A DNA stretch of 64,000 nt from Lepiota brunneoincarnata (lineage: Eukaryota; Basidiomycota; Agaricomycetes; Agaricales; Agaricaceae). The stretch spans positions 1-64,000 of the forward strand of contig JAEBUN010000064.1 of NCBI GenBank assembly GCA_023014365.1, read 5' to 3'. The translations under genes and the position numbers were made by a program. This document shows, piece by piece, positions 10,730-21,630 of this stretch; the first letter of the stretch is position 1; every line of letters begins with the position of its first letter. The notes below the pieces were generated by a model. That model had not been told where the DNA came from. It was given only the letters and a program-made list of their open reading frames with translations, and ran no database searches.

Positions 10730-11123
10730 TGGAGAGGTGGATGGCTTGCCTACACGAGCAGCCGGGTTGCAACCTCTACACCTGCGTCAAGCTTGTTCCC
10801 CAGAAATAAAGCAGCAATCGATAACTGCCAGCTGTCATCTACCCAAAGCAATTTTACGCATTTATGCATGTACACAATACAACAATCAAAAGCAACACTC
10901 TCATTTTCATGCACCTGCTAGCACATGCACTGGTCCTCAGTAGCCATGTCCACACCCCACACTGTGCTCTACTTCCCACTCAGGCGGGCCTTCCTCTGAT
11001 AAGGATTTGTCGGCTTGGTAGGGTTTGATGGGAGCTTTGGTACTTGATGGACTTGGACATCAGCAACGCTGCGGTAAATGGGGAAAGCTACACCATATGA
11101 GTCGTCAGAGGACAACTGAGATG
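10730..11123. other. No gene recognised
   Basis: Between repeat R1 and the end of the minus-strand Pro-rich frame. Nothing else seen. Confidence 0.4.
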
Positions 11124-12066
11124 CTATGAGGGCACACCTGGTGTCGTTTTCTCCAGAATCTCCTTTGCAGAAATGTTTTGATGCACCACCTTCCCTTTCG
11201 ATGCCCGAGCCACAGTTTTACTGCTTGAAGGCATAGATGGGGCCTCGTGCTGCTCATCAGATGGTTCTGGCATTAACAATGGTGGTGGGTCTGAAGGTGC
11301 AGATGGAGTTTTTGGCTGGGGTGGAGTAGGGGTTGGTGGTATGCCTGAAGGCGCAGACGAGGGGGAACCCTGGGGTGGAACAGATGCTGCCTTCAAGGGA
11401 CGTTGTGCCTTTGAAGGGACAGCCAACAAAGGAGGCGGCAATGGTGGGGTTTGGTGGATTTTGGGTTTTTTTGGAGGCACCTTTGAAGAAGATCCAGTGC
11501 CTGTATTTTCAGCTGTGCATGAGCGTTCTGTCACAGAAAAGTGCAGGGCCCCACCTTGAACCAAGTGATTGCCTGCAGCATCCAGCAGTGATGGGGACCG
11601 TGGACATTTCTGGTCATTTGCTGCAGGGTTTTCAGGGCCATCTGGTTATCCAATGCGGTTAAGAACAGAAATGTAAGGTGATTGCTTGAGACGGCTTGCC
11701 TTCATCGGAGGAGCTTTGGTATGGGAGTTGGGGGATGCTTGGTTGTGTAGGTTGATGCCCCTGCAAGTCTAGTAACATCCCAAATGGAGTGAGAACGCAT
11801 GGAGGGAAGAAACGAGCCATACCTTTCAGAGAATCACCCAGGGCATGGTCAAAAGAAGCGGAAAGCTCCTCAAGTAAGCGGTCATCCCCACCCATAGACA
11901 AATCGCCATCTGAGGTCATGCAATCTCCTAATGAGGGGTCCCCTTCAGAGGCAGGGTATGTGGAGGTGTCACCATCCAACGTGCTGACACCCTTTCTGTG
12001 TGCAAGATAGAAAGTGGAGGACGTGATGGTCTTCCCATTTGCTAGCGACGTTGAAGCACTGTTCAA
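11124..12066 (-). pseudogene. Acidic and Pro-rich tail of the SNF2-like locus
   Basis: Downstream of the SNF2-like segment, a GTAAGT...ACAG intron (about 12063-12112) joins in frame to a region with acidic patches (DRLLEELSASFDHALGDSL), then another GTATGG...ACTAG intron-like gap. After a stop (11659) an open Pro-rich stretch runs to 11124 (PPKKPKIHQTPPLPPPLL, PPTPTPPQPKTPSAPSDPPP). The Pro-rich part may be a separate exon in another phase, so one or more frameshifts are likely. Function unknown; probably the C-terminal part of the same element-encoded protein. Confidence 0.4.
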
Positions 12067-12107
12067 TATACAATATCAGATAGCGAGTATGTCACCAAAT
12101 TCAACAC

Positions 12108-13149
12108 TTACTCCTCAAGATCTTCTTGTGTCTGCGCATCAATTAGTGAATATTCTCGAGCGGTCAGGTTCACTGCGCCATATATCACGCTTAGAGGTGG
12201 AATGTCAATGAGTCGTCGGCCTTCAGGGTTGAGGCTCACAGGGGTCCTGCGAATAACACGACCATCGAAGTGAGATTGCATTCTACCTTTGGCCCAAAAG
12301 AGCTCATGCTGCGCGCATCCAGTCCCGTAAAGCAAAATATCGAACATCTTGGGCTTGAATAATGTCTTCAGCTCATGCTCCAATTGCCCGAGAAGTGTTC
12401 CAGGCACCAGGATGGGGTGTGGATGGTGGGGAAGCTGAGCGTAGTCTGCGAGATGTGGCTGTTGGCCTGGCTCCGAGCGTTAGAAAGCATCGGGTGTGGG
12501 TGATGATAGCTCACTGATGATGGGAGGCACAGTGAGCTTTCGCTCCTGATGCATTGCTAGCTCACCCAGGAAGGCGATGAGGGCAGAGGCTTGAAATGTC
12601 TTCCCGAGGCCAACTTCATCAGCGATCAGAATTCCGGTACAGTGCGTAGCTTTGGGCTCCAGGGTGAAGATCTTGCGGATGGTTGGATGGACACCGGCAA
12701 GCTGATGCCAATGGAGGCGGATTGGTTCGAACATGGGGTCAAGGTTCTCTGACTTGGGATTATTGAACAGGTCGGCATCTCAAGGACTCCAGGCAGTTTG
12801 GCCCAGGGCGTGTCGCACGCGGTTGAACACGAATGGCAGCCCTTTGATGAAGCCGAGGTTTTGGAAAGGTGAGGGGACTTCATTTTGTAACCGACCTCGA
12901 CTCCAGGATCAGCTCCCTCCACCGGTGCAGCAAATGGGATGTTGATGTTGTTGATATCCTCAACGATCTGCATCTCTGTTGGACCAAAGTACTCGTCATA
13001 GAGATGAATAAGTTCTGCAATCGATGGAAGTCAAGTTCTCGAGCTGTTTCCCGAGGGCTGTAATCACTCGGCTCAATGGAAAGGTAAAGGCCAATCATAA
13101 AAGCACTCACTCTTCTTTGGCTCCTTGGTTGGGCGAGGACTCTCAGCAC
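12108..13149 (-). pseudogene. SNF2-family helicase fragment
   Basis: The minus strand encodes an N-terminal segment (EYFGPTEMQIVEDINNINIP, VEGADPGVEVGYKM), then after a frameshift FQNLGFIKGLPFVFNRVRHA, an in-frame TGA (12780-12782), and a clear SNF2 motif I (GILIADEVGLGKTFQ, Walker A GLGKT) followed by motif Ia (ILVPGTLLGQLEHELKTLF). The DEAH box and motifs III-VI of the helicase core are absent. SNF2 ATPases remodel chromatin or translocate on DNA. This copy cannot be active because of the frameshift, the stop (TGA, compatible with an ancestral CGA Arg codon) and the missing second RecA lobe. It lies 2.3 kb from the TET/JBP-like gene in convergent orientation. A CTAAC-bearing intron of about 55 nt probably lies at 12440-12500. 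Confidence 0.7.
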
Positions 13150-13235
13150 CCAGTTCCGCCATCAAGCCCTTCAACTCCTCCATAAGCTGAACTTTCTTCA
13201 GCATCTCAGTCGCTTCGAACTGCTCCGCTTGGAGT

Positions 13236-14695
13236 GGGCCAAACCGACAAGGCAGTGGATGACGATGGTGGCGGCGAAGTTTATGACCAAGTACAACTCC
13301 CGGAGAAGGTACATTACGCCCTTTTCTACGATGATCATGCTTTGTTGATAACGGACACAGGGATGGTGGGGATCGCGTCTTCTGCTCCTGAGTCACGCCG
13401 AAGAATGACATAAACTGGGGGGGCAGCCCATATCTTTTCTAGCACAAAAATTCTCAAGAGGTGCATAAGCATACGCCGGTGGTGGACCTTTATTTCAAAG
13501 CCATCGCCCCTCGGTCATAGTAAAGCCGACCTGTCGAAGAACGAATGCCCCATCAATGAGACCTTGAGAAATGCTATGCGCACAGATCATATGGGGGGGG
13601 GGGCTATGAGTTTTGGGTGTGCTCTCTGCTGAACGGGCCTGAACCCTGTTGATGTAGCGGAGAGCATCATGACACTACACGATCCGGCTCTTTGGGCATT
13701 ATACGACTTGAAGGTGTGTAGTTTCAGTTCCTCCCTTTCTTGTCCTCACGTTCAACATCGTGGATTTTCGTCCAATGCAACTCAGACTTAATGCCCGCTC
13801 GTCGAAGCAACGGGACATGAAGGAGCGCGGACGCAGCATTGAGGGTGTCCTCGACCAGTAAGAGTTAGGCTACACTGTGCTCATATTTGTGCCTCTCAAC
13901 TCATCGACAGGTATCTTTGATTCGTGAAACCATCATATGACAACTTCGTGCGGCCTGTGCTTCTCATGCCGATATTGTGAGCGATTCCAGTACAATGATG
14001 AGTCGTCAGACATATTGACGGTGAATCAACCGATTGTCCCAGGTTCAAACAATGCAGTTGCCATCGAGCTAATTTGCACACATGTACGACGCCAGCTGCA
14101 AGGGCGCTCCAACCAGTTCCGCGAAAGCTGGCCATCCCTCACCAATATATCAAATCAAAGTCTGGTTTGTGCACACTTGCCGTCAAAGACCTCAATCTTA
14201 CTGTTCTCCCAACAACGTCTCAACTTCAAGTACCGCTTCAGTTCATTGTGCAAGATGTGCAATGCTGATGTAATGGCAATAGGGTATCTTCACCATTCTG
14301 GGGGCCAGGAATTGCAGCCGACAAGACTTTGTCTTCTTTGTTGATCGTTTATCCACGTTGCCGGTCGAGCACGCCCTTCAACATTTTCCCTATGTTCTAA
14401 ACACCGTAGTGACACCCGTGGAGACAGTTTCACACAGGAAACAGCTCGATGCCAAGGTGGGCTTCCTGCAAGTAATCACCCTACGGGTTTCCTGACGGTC
14501 TTATAGCGTATGTGGCATTTGTATACAGAGATCGTGCGTACGATAGTCTGCGATTCAGAGCTTGGATGAGCTGATGTCAGCTAGACGTGGCGGTGGAGCC
14601 CTGGGGAGGGGATTTTGCAGAGTCGTTCGGGATGTACTGATTGGATCACTTCTGATCCAGTCAGATGTTACCACAGGAGAGCCCGTGTGTCTCTT
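13236..14695 (+). repeat. Large inverted duplicate U, copy 1
   Basis: About 1.46 kb that is repeated in inverted orientation at 41363-42812, with about 95% identity by eye. It contains the uridine kinase/UPRT pseudogene and upstream sequence. The right edge is at GAGCCCGTGTGTCTT, after which the copies diverge. Confidence 0.8.
13660..14695 (+). pseudogene. Uridine kinase / UPRT pseudogene, copy 1
   Basis: Decayed exons of the two-domain uridine-cytidine kinase / uracil phosphoribosyltransferase (pyrimidine salvage) can be read in sequence. They are ESIMTLHDPALWALYDLK, then MQLRLNARSSKQRDMKERGR with SIEGVLDQ, RYL[TGA]FVKPSYDNFVR, IVPGSNNAVAIELI, SNQFRES and LTVLPTTSQLQ. The UPRT part follows (FFVDRLSTLPVEHALQHFPY, VTPVETVSH, then GGGALGRGF, IGSLLIQSDVTTGEP). 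Frames shift repeatedly and an in-frame TGA at 13918-13920 replaces the Arg expected in YLRFVKPSYDNFV. The ATP-binding N-terminal P-loop and the PRPP-site C-terminus are missing. Copy 2 shares the TGA, so the gene was already dead before the duplication. Confidence 0.75.
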
Positions 14696-15176
14696 CTTCG
14701 TTACTCACAGGCTCTCTCACGTTGGAGTAATATCCGAACGCATATGAGCATATCAGCTTACTATGCGAAGGTTAGAGACTCAGAATTTGTACGGGACTTT
14801 GTCCATACAGACTGTGATTCTTCCAGTGTTTCTTCTTCTCCTTCCTTCAATAGTTTTGTCATGCTCGCTGGAATGGATCCTATATCTCATGCACCCCTTT
14901 TCCTCGACAATTTGAATACTTCCTGTAGGTGTCCCCTTCTCCTAGATCCGGCGACCATTAATTCACTCGTGCATAGATCCATTCATCACTCAATCATTGC
15001 TTTTTCGCACCTCCCACCGATGCAAGCCACAGGGTTTTCCTAGTGGGCATAAACAAAAATCACCGATTGTCACACTGGTGAGCACACACCAGTGGGGCGA
15101 ACAAGGCTCCTGTGCAGATAAGTGCCTGTGCCACAAACTGCCTTGCTGCGAGCCGTTCGGGCAAATTGTGCGTTAC
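14696..15176. other. Unrecognised sequence between repeats
   Basis: One open frame on the plus strand (to 15043) has Ser-rich composition and no recognisable family. Start and function cannot be supported. Confidence 0.4.
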
Positions 15177-15480
15177 TTAGTCACATGGAACATCACACTG
15201 CAAGCGATTACTTACCAAAGAAGGAAAGAAGTCGAGGTAACTGGCGACAATGGATGTAATGTGGAGATCCGGAGCCTCCCATTCATGTAGCATTTGTGGT
15301 TGCCCTCCAAGTGGCATCCGCTGGTAGTAAAGGCACCAGGAATTGGGGGTTTGGGGGTATAATTACTCGTACCAAAATGGAGGTAGCCTGACCGCAATGC
15401 AATATTCAGGGCAAAGGCGACTGTCTCGAGAGGCGATCCCAAGCTAGATGCCAGAGCGCCCTTTTGGCCCAACAAGGAAA
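15177..15480 (+). repeat. Diverged repeat R1, copy c
   Basis: Begins CACATGGAACATCAC and follows the order of R1 copies a and b (GCGATTACTTACCAAA, then a diverged middle, then GGGCAAAGGCGACTGTCTCG), but with many substitutions and indels. This is an older insertion. Confidence 0.6.
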
Positions 15481-16510
15481 TATGCTGGTATGGTAAGGTG
15501 CAGTGCCCCACCCTGTTGGGAGTGATGTGGAACCATCTGAAGTGCGTAAATGAGCCTGCAGAAGCGGGCGGAACAGGCAATTCACCGTGAATTGCCCATC
15601 CTTGACTCCCAGTGCACACTCAACAGCATAGCAATCGAGGATTGTCATGTTGATGGACACCCTATTGAGGGTTAAAGCATTCATCCTCGATTGTTGTTCC
15701 AATGCACAAACCTCCAAGGATAGTCATCACGGTGGGCATCTGGTTGGTGTAGGCCTGATTGCCACCCCAACGTGAGCATGGTAGCCAAGGATTGTCATGT
15801 TTTATGCCGGTGGGCATCCAAACCATGGAGCCGACATTCCTTGATCGCCACAGCAGTGGACCAGTATGGCAATCAAGGGTTAGGGTGACCAGCTTCCGAG
15901 TTATTCACCCTCAGTTGACACCCCAGCACTCGCTCATCAGCGCAGTGATCACGGATTTTTTTGTGGGTGAGCCTCCACGCTGCCAATTGAGGGTGGCAAT
16001 CATGGATTGTCACGACAGTGAGGATCTGAACGGCAGCGCTCACTGCAGGCTGGGTGAGAGTGAGCTTTTGTACCCAAGAGAGATGCCAGGCTAGCAGAAT
16101 ATGGTGGTTGTGGCAACAGGGCCGTTTGGCCACCTGCCTTTTGTTTGGATGGGAGCCTTGTCCGGAGACAATTATTTAACTCAAAATGGAAGAAATTGAC
16201 CCCATACTCCCGTCTCATTGAGTGAGACTGGCGGCAACCTCGCCACTTAGATCATTACACGTTTGCCCTGCCAAATGCAGGTATTTGACTTCACGTTCTT
16301 TATTCATAAAATGCTAGTTTACGATTACTGATATAGCAGGTGGCAAACTTGCTGAGATTCACTGGTGTGGGAATGACTGCTCATCAGCGCTCCAGATGAA
16401 TAACTAAAGAAGGAGACTTACCGCTTCAGGGTGCTGGCCGTTCACTAGAAGAATCGAGCAAGCACTCTTATCTGACGAACCATGGTACTTTGATGCATAA
16501 TCCTTTTTCC
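15481..16510. other. Repeat-derived DNA rich in a short palindrome
   Basis: No gene seen. The stretch holds several close variants of CAATC-N3-GATTG: 15632-15644, about 15683-15693, about 15784-15796 and 15997-16009. They are commonly followed by TGTCATG or TGTCACG. See the corresponding finding. Confidence 0.6.
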
Positions 16511-17409
16511 TCAACTCCTCCGCATGCGGTCGCTTTCAGTCCGCGGCATCCAATACAAAGAACGATGGAGTGCCCAAAGTTCCTCGCGGGCGTGCTTAAT
16601 TACTGTATCGTCGAGCCTGGTGAGGTATTCCTTCGTCCATTTGGGATAGTATACTGTGTGTGGAAAGTTCTGAAGCTTGCCCTTTGTGACATCCCCCTTG
16701 TCCGGCCAGAGGCGATTAAAATTCTCTTTCCAGACCTTGAGATCAACCACTTTCCATTGGCAGTCATGGAATATTTCTGAGAGACGGCGGTTTGCATACA
16801 TTGCTGCTGTCACCTGCTTGCGCTCGGCAGGTGTAAGTTTGATGTAAGAGGTCTGATCAGCGCCCTGCATGTTGGGCGAAACCTCGATAACGTCTCGCAA
16901 GAACTGCCTCCAGAGGTGTGACAGCTTATAGTCCAGTCCTCCCTCATCAGAACTCTCTTCTTCTTCTTCTTCCACCTCCACCTCAATGTCCGACCCACTA
17001 TCGACAGGCAAAGGCCCCAACTGGTGACCCCGAGCCTCAAGTCGGAAGAGGTCAGGAGGTCACTGGTTGGGAGGCTCTGGCAAAAGCGGCACCTGCCGCT
17101 TCTTGTTGCTAATTCGATTGGGATTCCTGGAGAGGGAGATAGCGCTGCGTTGAATCTCGGGGGCAAGCTTGTCGTATGAGCAGCTGAAGAAAAACATGAA
17201 GGATTTTTCAGATAAGAAGTATTTACTCCTGGAGAAGCGGGGAACCGGGTAGTCCCCCCCTGTGCGAATTTTGTGCAGGAAAATCAGACCATATGGAATA
17301 CAGGGCACAGTAGGATCCTGTGTGGGTTGGTGGTCTTGAGAATTGGGGGGTGGAAATGGGGTATGGCGAGGATTCATGAGATTAAGAACTGATGCAACTA
17401 CAGCATTAC
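16511..17409 (-). pseudogene. Element-associated protein, truncated by LTR insertion
   Basis: A single minus-strand frame is open from the LTR junction at 17409 to a stop at 16511 except for one TGA (17060-17062). It encodes about 300 aa: TGGDYPVPRFSRSKYFLSEK, NRISNKKRQVPLLPEPPNQ, [TGA], an acidic run (EVEVEEEEEESSDEGG), and a C-terminal globular part (HLWRQFLRDVIEVSPNMQG, KLTPAERKQVTAAMYANRRL, WPDKGDVTKGKLQNFPHTVY). I do not recognise the family. The 5' end is cut by the solo LTR at 17410. The TGA is compatible with an ancestral CGA Arg codon. The position between decayed SNF2-like and dioxygenase-like genes suggests it belonged to the same mobile cluster. Confidence 0.6.
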
Positions 17410-17940
17410 TGTAAGGGGAACTCCAGGTCATCGCTCACAACTGCAGATTCGGAATTCTGATTCCCAGACTTCCTGCACCCGGAAATCCGATTTCCAGCCT
17501 TCCTGCACTCGGAAATCTAATCCCCAGCCCTCCTGCACTCGGAAATCCGATCCCCAGCCTCCCAATGCTCGGAAATCCGATTTCCAGCCCCCCTGGGCCC
17601 GGAAATCTGTCCCCCGACACCCCAGTACTCGGAATTCCCTCCGGCACCCCTCCGATGCAGACGCGAACCCTCACTGGCGTGCATGACCCTATCCCGAGCC
17701 CATTCCCGACTATACTTACTTTAGGCATCCCTGACACCTCACGGCCATTTATGTAGAGTAGATTACTCAACTTGGACCTTACGGCAGGTAGTATAAGTAG
17801 TGTAGGTGAGCTCGGAGAAACCTTACTCGATTCTCTAAGGTTTCTCCCGGCTCAGGTATGTACTTGGTAGAAGTCCGGAAATGACACTAAGGTTTCTCCC
17901 TGCTCAGCCGACGCAACACGGCGGCCAGGTCGCCCTTACA
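17410..17940 (+). mobile_element. Solo LTR 1 with target duplication ATTAC
   Basis: 531 bp beginning TGTAAGGGGAACT and ending CGCCCTTACA, so it has TG...CA ends and an 8-bp terminal inverted repeat (TGTAAGGG/CCCTTACA). It is flanked by perfect 5-bp direct repeats ATTAC (17405-17409 and 17941-17945). It contains degenerate tandem units of about 35 bp built on CTCGGAAATCCGATTCCCAG (17450-17640). It aligns to 22476-22917. No gag-pol coding lies between the two copies, and each has its own target duplication, so each is a separate solo LTR or a very short LTR element. Confidence 0.9.
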
Positions 17941-17945
17941 ATTAC

Positions 17946-18551
17946 TCGATTGACAACTCATTCACCCTGGCCCCCTAGCCCCGCATAAGTCCCAAGTCCG
18001 AGTCTCAGATCAAATACATGCAGTCACTGGCGCATGCGCAGCAATCCTTGATTGTTGCTTCCACCACTCCAACCATTCTGGCCCTCGTGTAACCACCACG
18101 CCCTCATGTTTTTCCCTTTTCAGAACACAGGGCGACTGCCAATTGCCATCTGAGCTGTTCCAACCCTTCTGGTATTTGTTGTTCAGCAAGCCCTCACCTC
18201 ATGCCTTTCCTATTATTTGCAATTGTGGGACATGGGTACACGAGCATAGAGCACTCCTGGATTAGTGCCTTGGGCAAAGGGGACTCTGTTATTGTCTATA
18301 CACTAATCATACGGCATCTGTGGTCAACGACGAGCACGGCTGCCATATTGGGTGGTCAAAAGTCCACACACCCATGCACCCTAGCCTTTTGTCAACAAGC
18401 AATCTGGTCCATTTGGAAGTGCGAACACCGAAGTTTGAACTAACCTGCCATTTTCCCCATCCGCTGTTTTGGCCTGTAAAATCTTTTGAAGGCTTGTACC
18501 GCCCACCTTGTCCTCCTCCAAAACAAATTACTTGTCCCTATACCCCCCAAT
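17946..18551. other. No gene recognised; one palindrome copy
   Basis: Flank of solo LTR 1. It holds CAATCCTTGATTG at 18042-18054, another member of the short palindrome family. Confidence 0.5.
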
Positions 18552-18918
18552 ATGCCTTCGCACACCATCCACAGCGCTCTCATTAAGCTTTGGTTTGCCA
18601 GCCCAGGGGCTCCTTGGAACTATGATACCTGGCAAGGGATTACCAACGTCTACTACAGTCTGTTCCACCCCGATGATTCCAAGCCTCCTCATGGATGGAC
18701 GAGGGCAAATGCAGTTGATTTATTTTCTTATTTTGAACAGTTCAACAGCAAACGGTCCGAGGAAGAGAAGATCAAATTTGCCGCTGCAAAGAGAGTGGAA
18801 ACCATGCCTGGTCGAGCCCTCTGGCAAACATATGTGAACGATCATACTCGCGTGTGAAAGATCCAGCAACGCATTGGCGAAGTCCTCATGAGTCCCAACC
18901 TCACGCCATTGCAAGTTA
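18552..18918 (+). pseudogene. Unrecognised element protein fragment with one TGA
   Basis: From ATG 18552 the frame reads MPSHTIHSALIKLWFASPG, WNYDTWQGITNVYYSLFHPD, FSYFEQFNSKRSEEEKIKF and MPGRALWQTYVNDHTRV. It then meets TGA (18855-18857) and continues in frame with KIQQRIGEVLMSPNLTPLQ until it runs into repeat R2 at about 18919. Family not recognised. The TGA fits an ancestral CGA and the 3' end is truncated by the repeat. Confidence 0.55.
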
Positions 18919-19310
18919 TCATCTTCATCACTCAAATTGAGGCTCAACGCAGAAGGTTTGCTTTGGGGCTTATGCGCCACACGACCTCTTCTGTCTCGTG
19001 GCAATCCACCAGATAGGAAGCTATGAGCTCTTGGCCTGTCAAGTTGGCGGGGGGTTGCGAAGAACGTGTAGTAAATTATCGATAGCAGCAGCACTGGGAG
19101 CGGCGTCAGGATCGGGAGGGGCAAGTGAAAAAGTCGTTGAGCGGTTCTCACTTTGAGAGGCAAGGACGAGCAGCCTAGGCTAATGTATCAGCCCCCGAAT
19201 AAGTCCAAATACGAGAAGCACCGGCATTTGCTGCAAACATGGCTGGTGGTAAGTTTCTGTTGAGTTTTCCTGCCGTAACCGCTCAAAGAGCCTTGGTGCA
19301 AGAGGAAATA
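18919..19310 (+). repeat. Repeat R2, copy a
   Basis: About 390 bp repeated in direct orientation at 43005-43395 with about 96% identity by eye. The minus strand carries a hydrophobic stretch (LPILTPLPVLLLSIIYYTFF) followed by an Arg-rich region, in an open frame of about 147 codons that is also open in copy b. The plus strand ends with ATGGCTGGTG followed by a GTAAGT donor-like site, which resembles the first exon of a small gene (MAGG...). That could be a captured 5' end such as histone H2A.Z, but four codons are too few to decide. Confidence 0.75.
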
Positions 19311-19415
19311 TCACTGCTAGCCTGCACTCACAATTGAAGCCTACTGAAGATTCAAAAGAAGTGGCTTAATGGTACATCTGAACAAAGGGTGCAATTTGGT
19401 TGGTGCGAGGTGCAG

Positions 19416-20959
19416 TCAAGAAAATATTTCCTCCTCTTCGTTATTACTCGTCGCACCCCAAAGCTCATCCAGAGCTTCATGAAGGGCCTCCCCCACACTT
19501 TTCTCTTCACCTTTCAGAGCTGTTATGTACTTCTTCCATACCCCAACAAGTCGACTGGACGTGACAAATGCCATACCCTGCTGCAAAAAGTGAGGGTTGT
19601 CATCATTGGGGTCTCGCCGCTGGAGGCTTGTTCCATGAATATGCTTTGGCTGCCAGGCAACAAGTGTATTTGCTGCCGACTCAACTTTCACTCCATAGGT
19701 CCCAACAAAGAAGTGGCCTCCATCCTCCACGCTACCTTTTCTAACCACCGTAAGTGCTACTGCCCACTTATGAGGCTGGTTCTCATAATGCATTGCCCTA
19801 GGTCAGAAGTGAGCATCGCGGATAAATAATGAGAATTCAAAGTACTGAGAATAATTCTGAGCTATAACGCCTGCAGGAGGAGCAAGCTCCACATTATGGA
19901 AATCAAAGGCATACTCCCCAACATTGACCCGATAGGTGCCAAGTCTGCCGGCCTCAATACTTCATGCAGGATTCATCACTGGGAGCATGTTCTTGTTCAT
20001 AAAGTCATCAAAGTCACCAATTATATCGGCAGGAAGGCAGTTCCGCATGAGATTATAGTATAATGCAAGTGCATCGCATTGCTTTTTGTTAAACTCGGAG
20101 ATTGCCTCGTCAGAGTGCTTTTGGAGAAGGTTCCGAACCCAGTGGAACGATGGCCGTGAGCGAGCTCCTGCTGGCCAACCAATTTGAACAAGGGACCCAG
20201 GATCTTCAAGCTGCAAGATAACAATATCATCAGTTAGCAAAGCGAAAAGCAAGGTAGAGTGCGGACCCGAATACTCTTGCGAGTGTCGACAGCCTCAGTA
20301 ATAACCTCAGATAACCATTTCAATACTTCCTTCGTCTTGACAAAACTGCGCAGGACCAGCAGAACGATGTCACCTGAATCGGCATCAACCACAACGCATG
20401 ATTCATCCTTTGGGACAACTAGTTTGAGTTTCCCTTCAGAAACAACTTCAAGGGGGTGTCGCTTGAGTCTGGAGTCCGCTTTCCTCCCATGTTGGATGTG
20501 CGAATACCAAATGCTGTGAATCCCCGGGGAATCGCATGCCCAGGTATTGCATGCCGGATAAGGCGCAGCAAGTTTGGGGAGTTTGTACTCGTTGATACCC
20601 CCATACATAGCATCCCTCAATTCCTCCCTCCACTTCTTTGTCATATTTTCCCTCCTGAGAAATCCCTTCTGCTTTTGGCGATAAAGAGTTTTGTTCCTGC
20701 GGCGCTCAGCAAGAGCAGCCAAGAGCTCAGGAGGCTTCTTGGAGGAGTTGGCGAGGGTGGACATGAAAGAGTGAATGAGTGAATGATCGCCACCGTGGGG
20801 GATAGTGGAGCCGGTATTGGCAAATAATTCGCGTATGCATTGGGCAAGATCGCGCTGGAGCTCTGGTTTGATTTGAGGAAGAAGCTCCAGGAGAGTTGGT
20901 GAGGTGCTAGCTGCAACAATTAGAGCATTCTGGGCACTCTTGCGTTTGTGGGTTCTCAT
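19416..20959 (-). pseudogene. Second dioxygenase-like gene, two internal TGA
   Basis: Exon 1 (20959-20267, 231 codons from ATG) and exon 2 (20210-19416) join in phase across a 56-nt intron ending TTGCAG. The 495-aa frame is continuous except for two TGA codons at 19962-19964 and 19803-19805. The N-terminus is helical and basic. The middle has CVVVDADSGDIVLLVLRSF, then LEDPGSLVQIGWPAGARSRP. The C-terminal half reads like a 2OG oxygenase core: MHYENQPHKW (a possible HxE/HxD pair), SVEDGGHFFVGTYGVKV, LVAWQPKHIHGTSLQRRDP (distal His) and QQGMAFVTSSRL (candidate Arg). I infer a TET/JBP-like or related 2OG-Fe(II) oxygenase, with less certainty than the gene at 8128. Both stops sit where CGA Arg codons would restore continuity. 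There are no other lesions, so it died recently. Confidence 0.6.
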
Positions 20960-21630
20960 GTTGGTGGGCTCTTGCGGCAGACTCTGATAATCGATAACTC
21001 ATGTGACATTGCGGTTGCATGACATTTGTCCGAGAATGTGTTCCACGTGCTAGCCTGGGCCTGACTAATGGATAAATTGCAAGGGCCCAGCGAATGTCCC
21101 CCGGAGTGGCGAAGCTGCCCCTTGTAATAACGGTATCTCTTAGTACTCGTCCTCAGAGGTATGTGAAAGTAAACCACTGAGGACATCAAGTCACGAATAT
21201 CCGACTTATATACTCTAATGGTCATGGGATTAACTGGGACGAAAAGGGATGATCATAGTCCAACACCCCTCCAGAGAATTGGTCGTCCCAAGGGGGGTTC
21301 ATCAAGGCAGAGTAATTTCCCCTCGGAATCTTCGCCATTCCAAGGGAAATTGCCGAGCTGGAATGGCCAATACGGCAATTACTGCTGAACTGTTCCCAGC
21401 CTGAATGCTCTATTAAATTCCCGCGGTCAGGACTTCTATGCCTATTTACTACATGCTTCACGACTATGGGTGGCTTCAGACTGATGCATATCTAGTCAAC
21501 CCTGCCCGTGACCTGCTTTGCTTTGGGCTGCAGGTTAAATCTCAACCTCTGCAATGCGTCCTCTATATAAAGGAATTCCCCATGGAGGAGCGCGACAGCC
21601 CACCATGACCTCGGCGCATACCCTTCCATC
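20960..21630. other. 5' flank of the dioxygenase-like pseudogene
   Basis: No gene seen. 21225-21420 resembles the short interspersed family found at 1-45, 24405-24445 and 27330-27480 (variants of CCATTCC...GAGGGAAATT and GGGGTTCAT). Confidence 0.4.

Noticed and set aside
10329..10772. Functional membrane protein on the minus strand of repeat R1
   Set aside because: The frame is interrupted in copy b and has no ATG context or homology that I recognise; treated as a repeat feature.
18919..19310. Captured first exon of histone H2A.Z (ATGGCTGGTG then GTAAGT)
   Set aside because: Only about four codons match; too short to support a gene identity.
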